Assembly: GCA_963781495.1 (NCBI GenBank)
Contig: CAWAFX010000002.1
Location: 124,001 to 188,000 of the forward strand
Source: Mayfieldus sp963781495
GTDB lineage: Bacteria > Actinomycetota > Thermoleophilia > Solirubrobacterales > 70-9
Length of the DNA stretch: 64,000 nucleotides
Direction: 5' to 3'
Shown here: piece by piece, positions 57,008-64,000 of the stretch
How positions within the stretch are numbered: the stretch's first letter is position 1
Layout of the letters: each line of letters opens with the position of its first letter
Program-made: the position numbers and the translations under genes
Notes under the pieces: generated by a model
What the model saw: only the letters and a program-made list of their open reading frames with translations
Told to the model about the DNA's origin: nothing
The model's database searches: none

Positions 57008-57869
57008 GACGCTGCTCGGCCGTGGCCAGGATGCTCTCCAGCTGCGCCAGGTTGTTGAAGGTCCCCTTGGCGAGGACGGTACCGCCCAGGTCGAGCGCGA
57101 TCGCGTACGGGCTCCCGGGCACGTGGCACTCCGTCCAGAGATCCGGCTCTGCCTCTTCGACGAAGACCTCGACGGCCAGGAACGGCTCGTTGGCGAGGGA
57201 GCCGATCGCCGGCTCCAGCCCGCGGCAGACTCGGCAGCCGCGCGAGACGAACGTCGCCAGGGCCAGCTCGGTTCGCGGGCCGGGCCGAAAGCGCTCGATC
57301 GCGGCGCTGCGGCCCCCTAGCGGCGGCCCCTCGGACTCGATCTCCAGCGCCGCGTCGGGTCCGAGGCGGAGGCGCAGCATTCCGATCTCGCGGGCCAAAG
57401 CGAGGACCGCAATCGCGAGGCCGGTGCAGGCAAGCAGCGCCGCCGCCAGGCCGAGTCCGAGCCATTGGTCGTTGCTGAGATTGGTATGGGGCAGCAGCGG
57501 CAGCGCCGCGAAGCCGATCGCCAGGCCGAGGTTGCGCATCACGGCGCCCCGGGTCACCTTCGACCGCGATCCGAAGCAGGCGCACGGGGCTCCCACCCGG
57601 CCGGCGCGCAGCGCCGCCAGCAAGGCCAGCGCGAACCCGGCCAGCAACGCCGAGGCGGCGAAGGCCGCGGCGTCAAGCCCGGCGCCGACTCCGGCGGCCA
57701 GCAACAGCTCCACCGCGATCAGCGCGCCGAGGAGGACGCGGCGCTGTCGATCCCCCTCGATGCCGAAGGTCCGCAGCGCCGCGGCGCTGGAGGCGGGGCT
57801 GGCCAACTTGCCGGCGGCGGAGACCACCAGTACGGCGGCAAACGCAAGACGCAGGCCCTGCCAAAGCAT
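56964..57869 (-). CDS. MauE-MauD fusion: membrane domain plus thioredoxin-like domain
   Basis: A 301-residue protein. Residues 1-160 form a four-helix MauE/DoxX-type membrane domain with the family motif PCACFGS (Cys96, Cys98). Residues about 175-290 are a thioredoxin-like domain with a CRVC active site (Cys212, Cys215) and the later cis-Pro-like segment VPGSPYAIALDLGG. In classical mau clusters MauE and MauD are separate proteins needed for making disulfides in MauA. The single protein should be a membrane-bound disulfide-forming or isomerising enzyme. It is the first gene of three overlapping genes. Confidence 0.8.
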   Translation of the reverse strand: MLWQGLRLAFAAVLVVSAAGKLASPASSAAALRTFGIEGDRQRRVLLGALIAVELLLAAGVGAGLDAAAFAASALLAGFALALLAALRAGRVGAPCACFGSRSKVTRGAVMRNLGLAIGFAALPLLPHTNLSNDQWLGLGLAAALLACTGLAIAVLALAREIGMLRLRLGPDAALEIESEGPPLGGRSAAIERFRPGPRTELALATFVSRGCRVCRGLEPAIGSLANEPFLAVEVFVEEAEPDLWTECHVPGSPYAIALDLGGTVLAKGTFNNLAQLESILATAEQRRAAMGERAEATAPA

Positions 57870-57908
57870 CGGCCGCGAATCTAGCGCAGCCGGAAGTGGA
57901 TTTGAAGC

Positions 57909-58940
57909 TCAGCCGATCGCGACCATGCGCTCGATCGGGACCCGGGCCCGCTCGGCCAGCGCCTCGGGTACCTGGACCTCGAACTGCATCTCACGCAGCG
58001 AGTCGCGCAGCTTCGGCAGGGTGATCATCTTCATGTAGCGGCAGAAGGCCATCCGGTTGGCCTCGATCAGATTCGCCTGCGGAGCCGCCTGCTGCAGCGG
58101 GTAGAGCATCCCGTTCTCGGTCGCGACGATGTAGCTGCCGTCGGGGTTGTCCTTAACGTGCTCGAGCATTCCCGAGGTCGAGAGCATGTGCACTCCCTCG
58201 GGTTCGAGGTCGCCCGCCGCCACGTACTCCATCGCCTGGGTCGAGCAGCCGCACTCGGGGTGGATCAGGAACTCGGCTTCGGGATGCTCGGCGCGGGTCT
58301 GCTCGATGTCCTCGGGACGGATCCCGGCGTGGACGTGGCATTCACCGTCCCAGACGTGAAAGCCGACGCGGCGCCGCGGGTCCTCGCGCAGCCCGGTCTC
58401 GCGCTCGACGAAGGCCCCCAGCCACATGTCGGGGCCGAAGAGGATCTCTGTCTCGGGGCCGTGCTCGGCCCAGATGTGCTCGACCACCTGAACCGCGTTG
58501 GAGGAGGTGCAGCAGTAGTCGGTCTCGGCCTTGACCGCGGCCGAGGTGTTGACGTACATCACCACCACCGCCTCGGGGTGCTGCGCCTTCCAGGCCCGCA
58601 GCTGGTCGGCGTCGATCGAGTCCGAGAGCGAACAGCCGGCGTCGAGATCGGGGATCAGGACCGTCTTGCGCGGCGAGAGGATCGACGCCGTCTCGGCCAT
58701 GAAGTGGACGCCGCAGAAGACGATCGCCTCGGCCTCGGTGGCAGCCGCCTGGCGCGAGAGCCCGAGCGAATCGCCGCTGAAGTCGGCGACGTCCTGGACC
58801 TCGGGCAGCTGATAGTTGTGGGCGAGGATCACGGCGTCGCGCTCGGCGGCGAGCGCGCGCACCTCGTCGCTGAGCTCGGCGACCTGGCCGGGCGTCAGCT
58901 CGGGTATGCCGTTGGGTTGAAGCGTTGGCAGCTGCTGCAT
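57909..58940 (-). CDS. nadA: Quinolinate synthase
   Basis: A 343-residue enzyme of NAD biosynthesis. It converts iminoaspartate and dihydroxyacetone phosphate to quinolinate with a [4Fe-4S] cluster. Conserved parts: ILAHNYQLPEVQDVADFSGDSL, VFCGVHFMAETA with one cluster Cys, YCCTSSNAV with the second region, and HPECG with the third. The downstream enzyme NadC is encoded 3 kb away at 60848. NadB, which makes the substrate, is not seen in the window. Confidence 0.95.
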   Translation of the reverse strand: MQQLPTLQPNGIPELTPGQVAELSDEVRALAAERDAVILAHNYQLPEVQDVADFSGDSLGLSRQAAATEAEAIVFCGVHFMAETASILSPRKTVLIPDLDAGCSLSDSIDADQLRAWKAQHPEAVVVMYVNTSAAVKAETDYCCTSSNAVQVVEHIWAEHGPETEILFGPDMWLGAFVERETGLREDPRRRVGFHVWDGECHVHAGIRPEDIEQTRAEHPEAEFLIHPECGCSTQAMEYVAAGDLEPEGVHMLSTSGMLEHVKDNPDGSYIVATENGMLYPLQQAAPQANLIEANRMAFCRYMKMITLPKLRDSLREMQFEVQVPEALAERARVPIERMVAIG

Positions 58941-59055
58941 GCAGGCTTCCTTCGGCGTTTCCTATGTTCCCTGGCCCGGCGCGGCGTTCGAGTGCGCGCC
59001 TCGAACCGTGGGAATGAACTGGGGGAAGTCTAGCGGGCCCCCTAGCCTTTCCCTC

Positions 59056-59904
59056 ATGCCCGAGCTGCCCGAGGTCGAGATCACCGCCCGCCGCCTTTCG
59101 GCGGCGCTGGAGGGCGTCGAGGTGGAGTCGGCGCTGGCGCCCGGCATGGTGGCCCTGAAGACCTTCGACCCGCCGCTCGAGGCGCTGGGGGGTCGATCGA
59201 TCACGGGCGTGCGGCGGATCGGCAAGATGCCGCTGGTCGAGTTCGACGGCGGTCTGTCGCTGCTCGTGCACCTGATGTCGGCCGGGCGGCTGCAGGTGTT
59301 CGAGAAGCGGGCCTCGCCGCGGGACCGCGCCTCGCGGCTGCTGATCCGGCTCGCTGACGGCCGCGAGCTGCGGCTGCGCGAGTTCGGGACCCGCCAGCGA
59401 GCCTGGGCGAAGCTGCTGGCAGCCGACGCCGTGCCCGAGGACGAGATGGTCGCGACCCTGGGCCCGGAGGCCTGGCCGGCGCCGCCGCTGGACCGCTTCG
59501 CGGAGCTGGTCGACGAGCCCCGCCACCTGCACCCGCTGCTGCGCGACCAGCGGGTGATCGCCGGGATCGGCCGCTCCTGGGTCGACGAGATCCTCTGGGA
59601 GGCGCGCCTGTCGCCCTTCAAGCAGGGCTCGGAGCTGCTGGAGACCGAGATCGAGAGCCTGCACCGCGGGCTCGGCGTCCTGGATGGCGCCCTGGATCAC
59701 TACGAGCAGGTGATCGGGGAGACGGTCCCGGACAAGATGCCGATGCCGCTGCAGGTGCACCGGCGCGAGGGCGAGCCCTGCCCGCGCTGCGGCACGATCA
59801 TCGCCGCCGTCTACTTCAAGGAGCACCAGGCCAACTACTGCCCCCAGGAGCAGACCGGCGGCCGGGTGCTCAAGGACCGACGGCTCTCCAGGCTTCTGAA
59901 GTAG
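59056..59904 (+). CDS. mutM: Formamidopyrimidine-DNA glycosylase family protein with altered zinc finger
   Basis: A 282-residue Fpg/Nei-family enzyme. The N-terminus PELPEVE with catalytic Pro2 and Glu3, Lys in RIGKMPLVEF and the helix-two-turns-helix are intact. The C-terminal zinc finger reads CPRCGTI, then NYCPQEQTGG: the fourth cysteine of the usual CPxC is Glu. The Arg normally just before it (as in QRATFYC of E. coli) is Gln. It may therefore have altered lesion preference. ATG 59056 is chosen because the mature enzyme must start with Met-Pro-Glu. Confidence 0.85.
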   Translation: MPELPEVEITARRLSAALEGVEVESALAPGMVALKTFDPPLEALGGRSITGVRRIGKMPLVEFDGGLSLLVHLMSAGRLQVFEKRASPRDRASRLLIRLADGRELRLREFGTRQRAWAKLLAADAVPEDEMVATLGPEAWPAPPLDRFAELVDEPRHLHPLLRDQRVIAGIGRSWVDEILWEARLSPFKQGSELLETEIESLHRGLGVLDGALDHYEQVIGETVPDKMPMPLQVHRREGEPCPRCGTIIAAVYFKEHQANYCPQEQTGGRVLKDRRLSRLLK

Positions 59905-60309
59905 CTAGCCGGTCGATTCGAGGCCGGCGGCCCGCATTCCCTCTTCGACGTCGGCATAGGACCTGCCCCAGACCAGCTTGCCGTCGCGGAGGCGGAGCAG
60001 GTGGGCGACTCGGACCGTCACCTCGGCGCCGCTTCCCTTGCCGCGCGTGTAGTTGTCGAGGAGGGCGAAGACCTCGCCGTCTCGGCCCGTCTCGAAGAGC
60101 TGCACCGGCTGCCACTGGACCTGCTCGAAGGCGTCGGTGATGCTGGCCAGCAGTTCCCTGAGGCCGGTGATGCCCTTGACCGAGCCCCCGACGAACTGTG
60201 CGGGGGGAATCCATTCGACGCTTGGATCGACGTACTCGAAAAAGCTGTCGTCGCCACGGTTCCAGGCCGCATAGGCGGCACGAACCGTCTCCAGGTCCTC
60301 CTTGCTCAC
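59905..60309 (-). CDS. SnoaL/NTF2-fold protein
   Basis: A 134-residue SnoaL-like protein: MSKEDLETVRAAYAAWNRGDDSFFEYVDPSVEW is the typical start, followed by GSVKGITGLRELL and the terminal GKLVWGRSYADVEEG. Possibly a small-molecule isomerase, cyclase or binding protein; no substrate indicated. It follows another SnoaL-type gene by 3 bp. Confidence 0.8.
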   Translation of the reverse strand: MSKEDLETVRAAYAAWNRGDDSFFEYVDPSVEWIPPAQFVGGSVKGITGLRELLASITDAFEQVQWQPVQLFETGRDGEVFALLDNYTRGKGSGAEVTVRVAHLLRLRDGKLVWGRSYADVEEGMRAAGLESTG

Positions 60310-60312
60310 GGA

Positions 60313-60825
60313 TCAGCGGCGCGCGACCCGACGCACCAGCGCCCGGCCGACCGTGACGGGGTGGTTGGCGACAGTCGCGAGCCGGCCGCGGACGCTGGTC
60401 GGGTCGTGGGCGACGCCGAGGTCGCGGAGGATCTTGTTGGGATCGAAGTAGACGCGCTCGCAGACCAGCCGGTCCTGCTCGAAGACGAAGACGGCGCAGA
60501 ACTGCATCTCGAACTTGCGCCCGGTTGGCGGCAGCCCGCGCAGAGGCCCCTCATGGGTCCCGTAGAGCATCGCCTCGACGATCACCGCGTCTTCGGCGTG
60601 ATGCAGCTCCAGCAGCTCGTTGCGCTGGTCGGGAAAGGCGGTGCGCGACTCCTCGAAATAGGCCATCACCTCGGCCGCCCCGTCGTGCACCTCGCCGGTG
60701 CCGATCAGCTCGTAGCGGGGGTGGTCGAAGGTCTCGAGCGTGATGTCGAACTGGTGCCGGTTCTCCGACTCCATGTGCTCGCGAACGATGTCCTCGCGCC
60801 GCTTCTGCCCCTCGGCCGTGGTCAC
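60313..60825 (-). CDS. SnoaL-like polyketide-cyclase-family protein
   Basis: A 170-residue ester-cyclase/SnoaL-type protein. Features: HQFDITLETFDHPRYELIGTG, YFEESRTAFPDQRNELLELH and RKFEMQFCAVFVFEQDRLVCERVYFD, which give the wet alpha-beta barrel. The His and Asp of the SnoaL active site have plausible equivalents, but activity is unknown. It forms a pair with the SnoaL-type gene that starts 3 bp beyond its stop. Confidence 0.8.
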   Translation of the reverse strand: MTTAEGQKRREDIVREHMESENRHQFDITLETFDHPRYELIGTGEVHDGAAEVMAYFEESRTAFPDQRNELLELHHAEDAVIVEAMLYGTHEGPLRGLPPTGRKFEMQFCAVFVFEQDRLVCERVYFDPNKILRDLGVAHDPTSVRGRLATVANHPVTVGRALVRRVARR

Positions 60826-60847
60826 AGTCCCACCCTATCCGCGGCCG

Positions 60848-61702
60848 CTAGGACGGTTCAACCAGCATGCTGAGGTCGAGGGCCGGAGCCGAGTGGGTGA
60901 GGGCGCCGACCGAGACGTATTCGACCCCGCTGGCGGCGATCGCGGCCACGTTGCCGAGCTCGACGCCACCCGAGGCCTCCAGAGTCGCGACCGGACCGTG
61001 CGCTCCCGCCGAGCTGTCGCGCAGCTCGGCCGCCCCTCGCAGCTGCGAGGGGTCCATGTTGTCGAGCAGCAGCCGCTGGGCGCCGGCGTCGAGGGCCTGG
61101 CCAACCTCGTCGAGGGTTCGGCACTCGACCTCGACCACGTGCTCGGGCTCGACTGCGACGGCCCTTCGCACCGCCTCCCCGAGGCCGCCGGCGATCGCGA
61201 CGTGGTTCTCCTTGATCAGGATCGCGTCGTAAAGTCCGCGGCGGTGGTTGACACCGCCCCCGGCCGCAACCGCGGCCTTCTCGAGCCGCCGCAGCCCCGG
61301 TGTCGTCTTGCGGGTGTCGAGGATCTGGGCTTCTGTCCCCGAGACCGCCTCGACGTAGCGGGCGGTCAAGGTCGCAACCCCGGAGAGATGGCAGAGCAGG
61401 TTCATCGCCGTGCGCTCGGCCACCAGCAGCGAGCGGGCGGGGCCTCGCGCACGGGCGACGGCGACCGGCACCTCGTCGCTCCACTGCCCTTCCGGCGCCA
61501 GCGCCTCGAAGCTCTCGGCGCCGGCCTGGTGAAACACCTCACCCGCGGCCTCGAAGCCGTAGAGGACCCCGGCCTGCTTCTGGTTGACGACCGCTTCGGC
61601 GAGCGCCCCCGCCGGCACCACCGCCTCCGAGGTCAGATCCCTCTCCCCCAGGTCCTCGGCCAGCGCGCGGGCGACCAATTCCTTCAGCTCCTGATCGGGC
61701 AT
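60848..61702 (-). CDS. nadC: Nicotinate-nucleotide pyrophosphorylase (carboxylating)
   Basis: A 284-residue quinolinate phosphoribosyltransferase. The substrate motifs are ILDTRKTTPGLRRLEKAAV, GGGVNHRRGLYDAILIKENH, VEVECRTLDEV and the C-terminal LEASGGVELGNVAAIAASGVEYVSVGAL. It makes NaMN from quinolinate and PRPP. The next gene upstream in this direction is none; it is divergent from the sigma factor. Confidence 0.94.
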   Translation of the reverse strand: MPDQELKELVARALAEDLGERDLTSEAVVPAGALAEAVVNQKQAGVLYGFEAAGEVFHQAGAESFEALAPEGQWSDEVPVAVARARGPARSLLVAERTAMNLLCHLSGVATLTARYVEAVSGTEAQILDTRKTTPGLRRLEKAAVAAGGGVNHRRGLYDAILIKENHVAIAGGLGEAVRRAVAVEPEHVVEVECRTLDEVGQALDAGAQRLLLDNMDPSQLRGAAELRDSSAGAHGPVATLEASGGVELGNVAAIAASGVEYVSVGALTHSAPALDLSMLVEPS

Positions 61703-61780
61703 CGATGGAGCGTAATTGGGAGTGGCAAGGCCACCACCGCTCGGATCTCACGAATCGCGGTGTGCGACGTTTATTGGTCA

Positions 61781-62257
61781 GTGAAGAAAAAGTTGCCCCC
61801 GTTCCAACAGCTGCTGGAAGCCCACCAGCGCGACGTGCTCGGCTTCCTGATCGCCAGCGTCGGCCCCAACGACGCCGAGGACTGCTTTCAGGAGACCTTT
61901 CTCGCCGCCCTGCGGGCCTATCCGAAGCTCGAGGACGACCGCAATCTCCGCGGCTGGCTGTTGACGATCGCGCACCGCAAGGCGATCGACCATCACCGAG
62001 CCCGGGGGCGGCGGGCGACGCCCGTCGGCGACCCGCCGGAGGTGCCCGACAGCCGGGCAGATCCGGGGCGGGGCCGCGACACGGGCATCTGGACCCGCGT
62101 CGCAGCGCTGCCGCCGAAGCAACGCTCGGCAGTCGCGCTGCGCTTCGCCGCCGACCTCTCGCATCGCGAGATCGCGACGGCGATCGGGGTCTCCGAGGAC
62201 GCCGCACGGCGAAACGTGCACGAGGGCGTCAAACGATTGAGATTGGAACTGACATGA
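61781..62257 (+). CDS. RNA polymerase sigma factor, ECF type
   Basis: A 158-residue two-domain sigma-70 factor. Region 2 includes DAEDCFQETFLAALRAYPKL and RGWLLTIAHRKAIDHHR; region 4 includes ALPPKQRSAVALRFAADLSHREIATAIG with a helix-turn-helix. There is no sigma 1.1 or 3. GTG 61781 is chosen because the longer frame is a shadow of nadC. Its stop overlaps the ATG of an alkylguanine-transferase gene (ATGA), the position normally held by an anti-sigma gene. Confidence 0.88.
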   Translation: MKKKLPPFQQLLEAHQRDVLGFLIASVGPNDAEDCFQETFLAALRAYPKLEDDRNLRGWLLTIAHRKAIDHHRARGRRATPVGDPPEVPDSRADPGRGRDTGIWTRVAALPPKQRSAVALRFAADLSHREIATAIGVSEDAARRNVHEGVKRLRLELT

Positions 62258-62898
62258 GCGGAAGCAAGGGCAAGACAAACGAGGTCGATCTCGAGCGCCT
62301 GCTGCGCGACGCGGCGGCGGTCAACTCGGATCGGGGCGAGGCGCTCGGCGAGCGCTTCCTGCGCCGGGCCGAGCAGGAGGGGCTGCTCGACATCGCCTAC
62401 ACCGAATTCGACTCGCCGGTCGGCAGGCTGCTGCTGGCCGCGACCCCCCGGGGCCTGGTCCGAATCACCTTCCCGGTCGAAGCACCGGAGAAGGTCCTCG
62501 AGCAGCTCGCGGAGTCGATCTCGCCCCGGATCCTCGAGTCGCCCGCGAAGCTCGACCAGGTGCGCCGCGAGCTCGACCGCTACTTCGAGGGCAAGCTGCA
62601 TGACTTCGAGGCGCCGCTGGACTGGCAGCTGACGCGCGGCTTCTACCGCAAGGTCCTGCGGGCGACCGCCCGCATCCCCTACGGGCAGACTCGCAGCTAC
62701 GGCGAGATGGCCAGCAAGGCGGGCAGCCCTCGCGCCGTCCGCGCGGCCGGCACCGCGCTGGGCTCCAACCCGCTGCCGATCATCGTCCCCTGTCACCGGG
62801 TGCTGCGCAGCGGCGGAGCCCTGGGCGGCTACGGCGGCGGGCTCGACGTCAAGCAGGCGCTGCTGGAGCTCGAGGGATCGCTCGCCGACGGCGGCTAG
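62254..62898 (+). CDS. ogt: Methylated-DNA-protein-cysteine methyltransferase with N-terminal extension
   Basis: A 214-residue suicide enzyme that removes alkyl groups from O6-alkylguanine. The active-site Cys is in IIVPCHRVLRS, preceded by ARIPYGQTRSYGEMA and the recognition Arg in GSPRAVRAAG. A 48-residue helical extension (MSGSKGKTNEVDLERLLRD and after) precedes the transferase. It overlaps the sigma-factor gene by 4 bp; the extension may act as a regulatory, anti-sigma-like segment. Its stop overlaps prfB by 4 bp. Confidence 0.92.
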   Translation: MSGSKGKTNEVDLERLLRDAAAVNSDRGEALGERFLRRAEQEGLLDIAYTEFDSPVGRLLLAATPRGLVRITFPVEAPEKVLEQLAESISPRILESPAKLDQVRRELDRYFEGKLHDFEAPLDWQLTRGFYRKVLRATARIPYGQTRSYGEMASKAGSPRAVRAAGTALGSNPLPIIVPCHRVLRSGGALGGYGGGLDVKQALLELEGSLADGG

Positions 62899-64000
62899 CC
62901 GGCGGTCTTGAGCAGGAAGTCGCGGACGAACTCGTCGATGTCGCCGTTCAGCACCCGCTCGGTGTCGCCGGACTCGTGCCCGGTGCGATGGTCCTTGACC
63001 CGCTGGTCGGGGTGCAGGAAGTAGCTGCGGATCTGTGAGCCCCAGGCGACGTCCTTGACCTCGCCGCGCTCCTTGGCCAGCTCCTCGGCGCGCTTTCGCT
63101 CCTCGAGCTCGATCAGCTTCGAGCGCAGCAGCTGCATCGCCACCGCCTTGTTCTGAGCCTGCGAGCGCTCGTTCTGGCACTGGACGACGACCCCGGTCGG
63201 GATGTGGGTGACCCGGACCGCGGAGTCGGTCTTGTTGACGTGCTGGCCGCCGGCGCCGGAGGCGCGGTAGGTGTCGATCCGCAGGTCGGAGTCCTCGACC
63301 TCGACGTCAACGTCCTCGTCGACCAGCGGACCGACGTCGACCTGGGCGAAGCTGGTGTGGCGGCGCGACGATGAGTCGAAGGGCGAGATCCGAACCAGCC
63401 GGTGCACCCCGCGCTCGGCGGCGAAGAGGCCGTAGGCGTTGTCGCCGCGGGCGATGAAGGTCGCCGACTTCAGGCCCGCCTCCTCCCCCGGCGAGGCCTC
63501 CTTCATCTCGACCGAGAAACCGCGCCGCTCGGCCCAGCGCAGATACATGCGCAGCAGCATCTCGGCCCAGTCCTGTGAGTCGGTACCGCCGGCGCCGGCG
63601 TGGACGGTCACCACGGCGTCGCCGGCGTCGTACTCGCCGCTGAACAGCCGCGCCTCCTCGAGCTCGGCCAGGCGGCGCTCGATCGAGTCGAGCTGCTCCC
63701 CCAGCTCGGCCGCCATCTCGGGGTCCTCGCTCGCCATCTCGGCCAGCTCGTCGAGGTCGGCCGCGTCGGCCTCGAGCCGGCGGAAGGTCTCGAGCCGCCG
63801 CTGGGCGCTGGCGTGGCGGGCAGAGATCTTCGCGGCCGCCTCCTGGTCGTCCCAGAAGCCGGGCCGCTGCATCTCGGCCTCGAGGCGCTCTATCTCGGCC
63901 TGCAGCGAAGCGGGGTCAAAGGTAGTCCGAGAGCAGCTTCAACTGCCCGCGGATCTCGGCCAGCCGCGCGGAGACGTTCTCTCTGGAGACGGTCTCGGCC
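62895..64000 (-). CDS. prfB: Peptide chain release factor 2, programmed +1 frameshift (5' end outside window)
   Basis: The gene leaves the window at base 64000. The main body has the stop-codon and catalytic motifs: IDTYRASGAGGQHVNKTDSAV with the GGQ loop, and HTSFAQV. The zero-frame 5' part ends LKLLSDYL at TGA 63916-63918 in the slip sequence CTTTGAC. Shifting +1 at CTT continues as DPASLQAEIE into the body. This is the well-known autoregulation of RF2: low RF2 favours the frameshift. Annotating from the inner ATG 63872 alone would miss the real N-terminus. Confidence 0.95.
63915..63921 (-). promoter_or_regulatory. prfB programmed frameshift site
   Basis: On the coding strand TAC CTT TGA C gives the in-frame UGA with a CUU slip codon and following C. 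The upstream Shine-Dalgarno-like element is weak (TCGGAC) compared with E. coli. Only the +1 frame continues into the RF2 domains. Confidence 0.9.

Noticed and set aside
1..64000. CRISPR array, insertion sequence, prophage or tRNA genes
   Set aside because: I saw no evenly spaced repeat-spacer pattern, transposase motif, phage structural gene or tRNA-like cloverleaf apart from the tRNA-like end of tmRNA.

Overview
The window is a GC-rich chromosomal segment from an actinobacterium-like organism, most likely of the Thermoleophilia (Solirubrobacterales) type. The reasons are the very high third-position GC, frequent GTG starts, the Rpf-type transglycosylase, the class III cyclase with AAA and TPR modules, Tad-pilus-type proteins, and the tmRNA tag ending in ALAA. 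This placement is inferred from gene style, not from a marker phylogeny. I see no insertion sequence, prophage, CRISPR array or rRNA gene. The only clearly non-protein gene is tmRNA.

Layout. 1-7.9 kb: the 5' end of uvrC, an enoyl-CoA hydratase, a cupredoxin lipoprotein, a MaoC-type hydratase, a TadG-VanY-SLT fusion, a cupredoxin plus Tat multicopper oxidase pair, and a small TadE-type cluster. 7.9-11.1 kb: a large cyclase/AAA/TPR signalling protein. 11.2-28 kb: a phosphate and polyphosphate island holding Pit transporter with DUF47 partner, Ppk, a PHP-GT4 fusion, two CHAD proteins, a small HD hydrolase, Ppx, PhoU, PstBACS, a winged-helix protein lacking a receiver, and a full response regulator. 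Arrays of 7-mers repeated every 11 nt, very like actinobacterial PHO boxes, lie before several of these genes and tie the island together. 28-36 kb: a hydrolase, UppP, an HD protein, YjbQ, M23 and Rpf cell-wall enzymes (the latter near a perfect CRP-type palindrome), a lipoate-ligase-family protein and a phosphopantetheinyl transferase. 36-43 kb: tmRNA, a secreted protein, a ParB-like protein and a sugar ABC transporter in lpqY-sugABC order. 43-53 kb: a coiled-coil/HhH membrane protein, smpB-rnr-ctpA-ftsX-ftsE and a split transketolase. 53-64 kb: lipoproteins, a histone-H1-like protein, a three-gene methylamine-dehydrogenase-like (mau-like) cluster, nadA, mutM, two SnoaL-fold proteins, nadC, a sigma factor coupled to an O6-alkylguanine transferase, and prfB with its programmed frameshift.

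The two systems most worth pursuing are these. First, the phosphate-starvation island: its PHO-box-like arrays include a four-unit array before a PHP-glycosyltransferase fusion that may remodel lipids. Second, the compact mau-like cluster: the MauE and MauD parts are fused, a MauF-like membrane domain is fused to a beta-propeller-like domain, and the MauA-like light chain keeps one cofactor tryptophan position but has tyrosine at the other.
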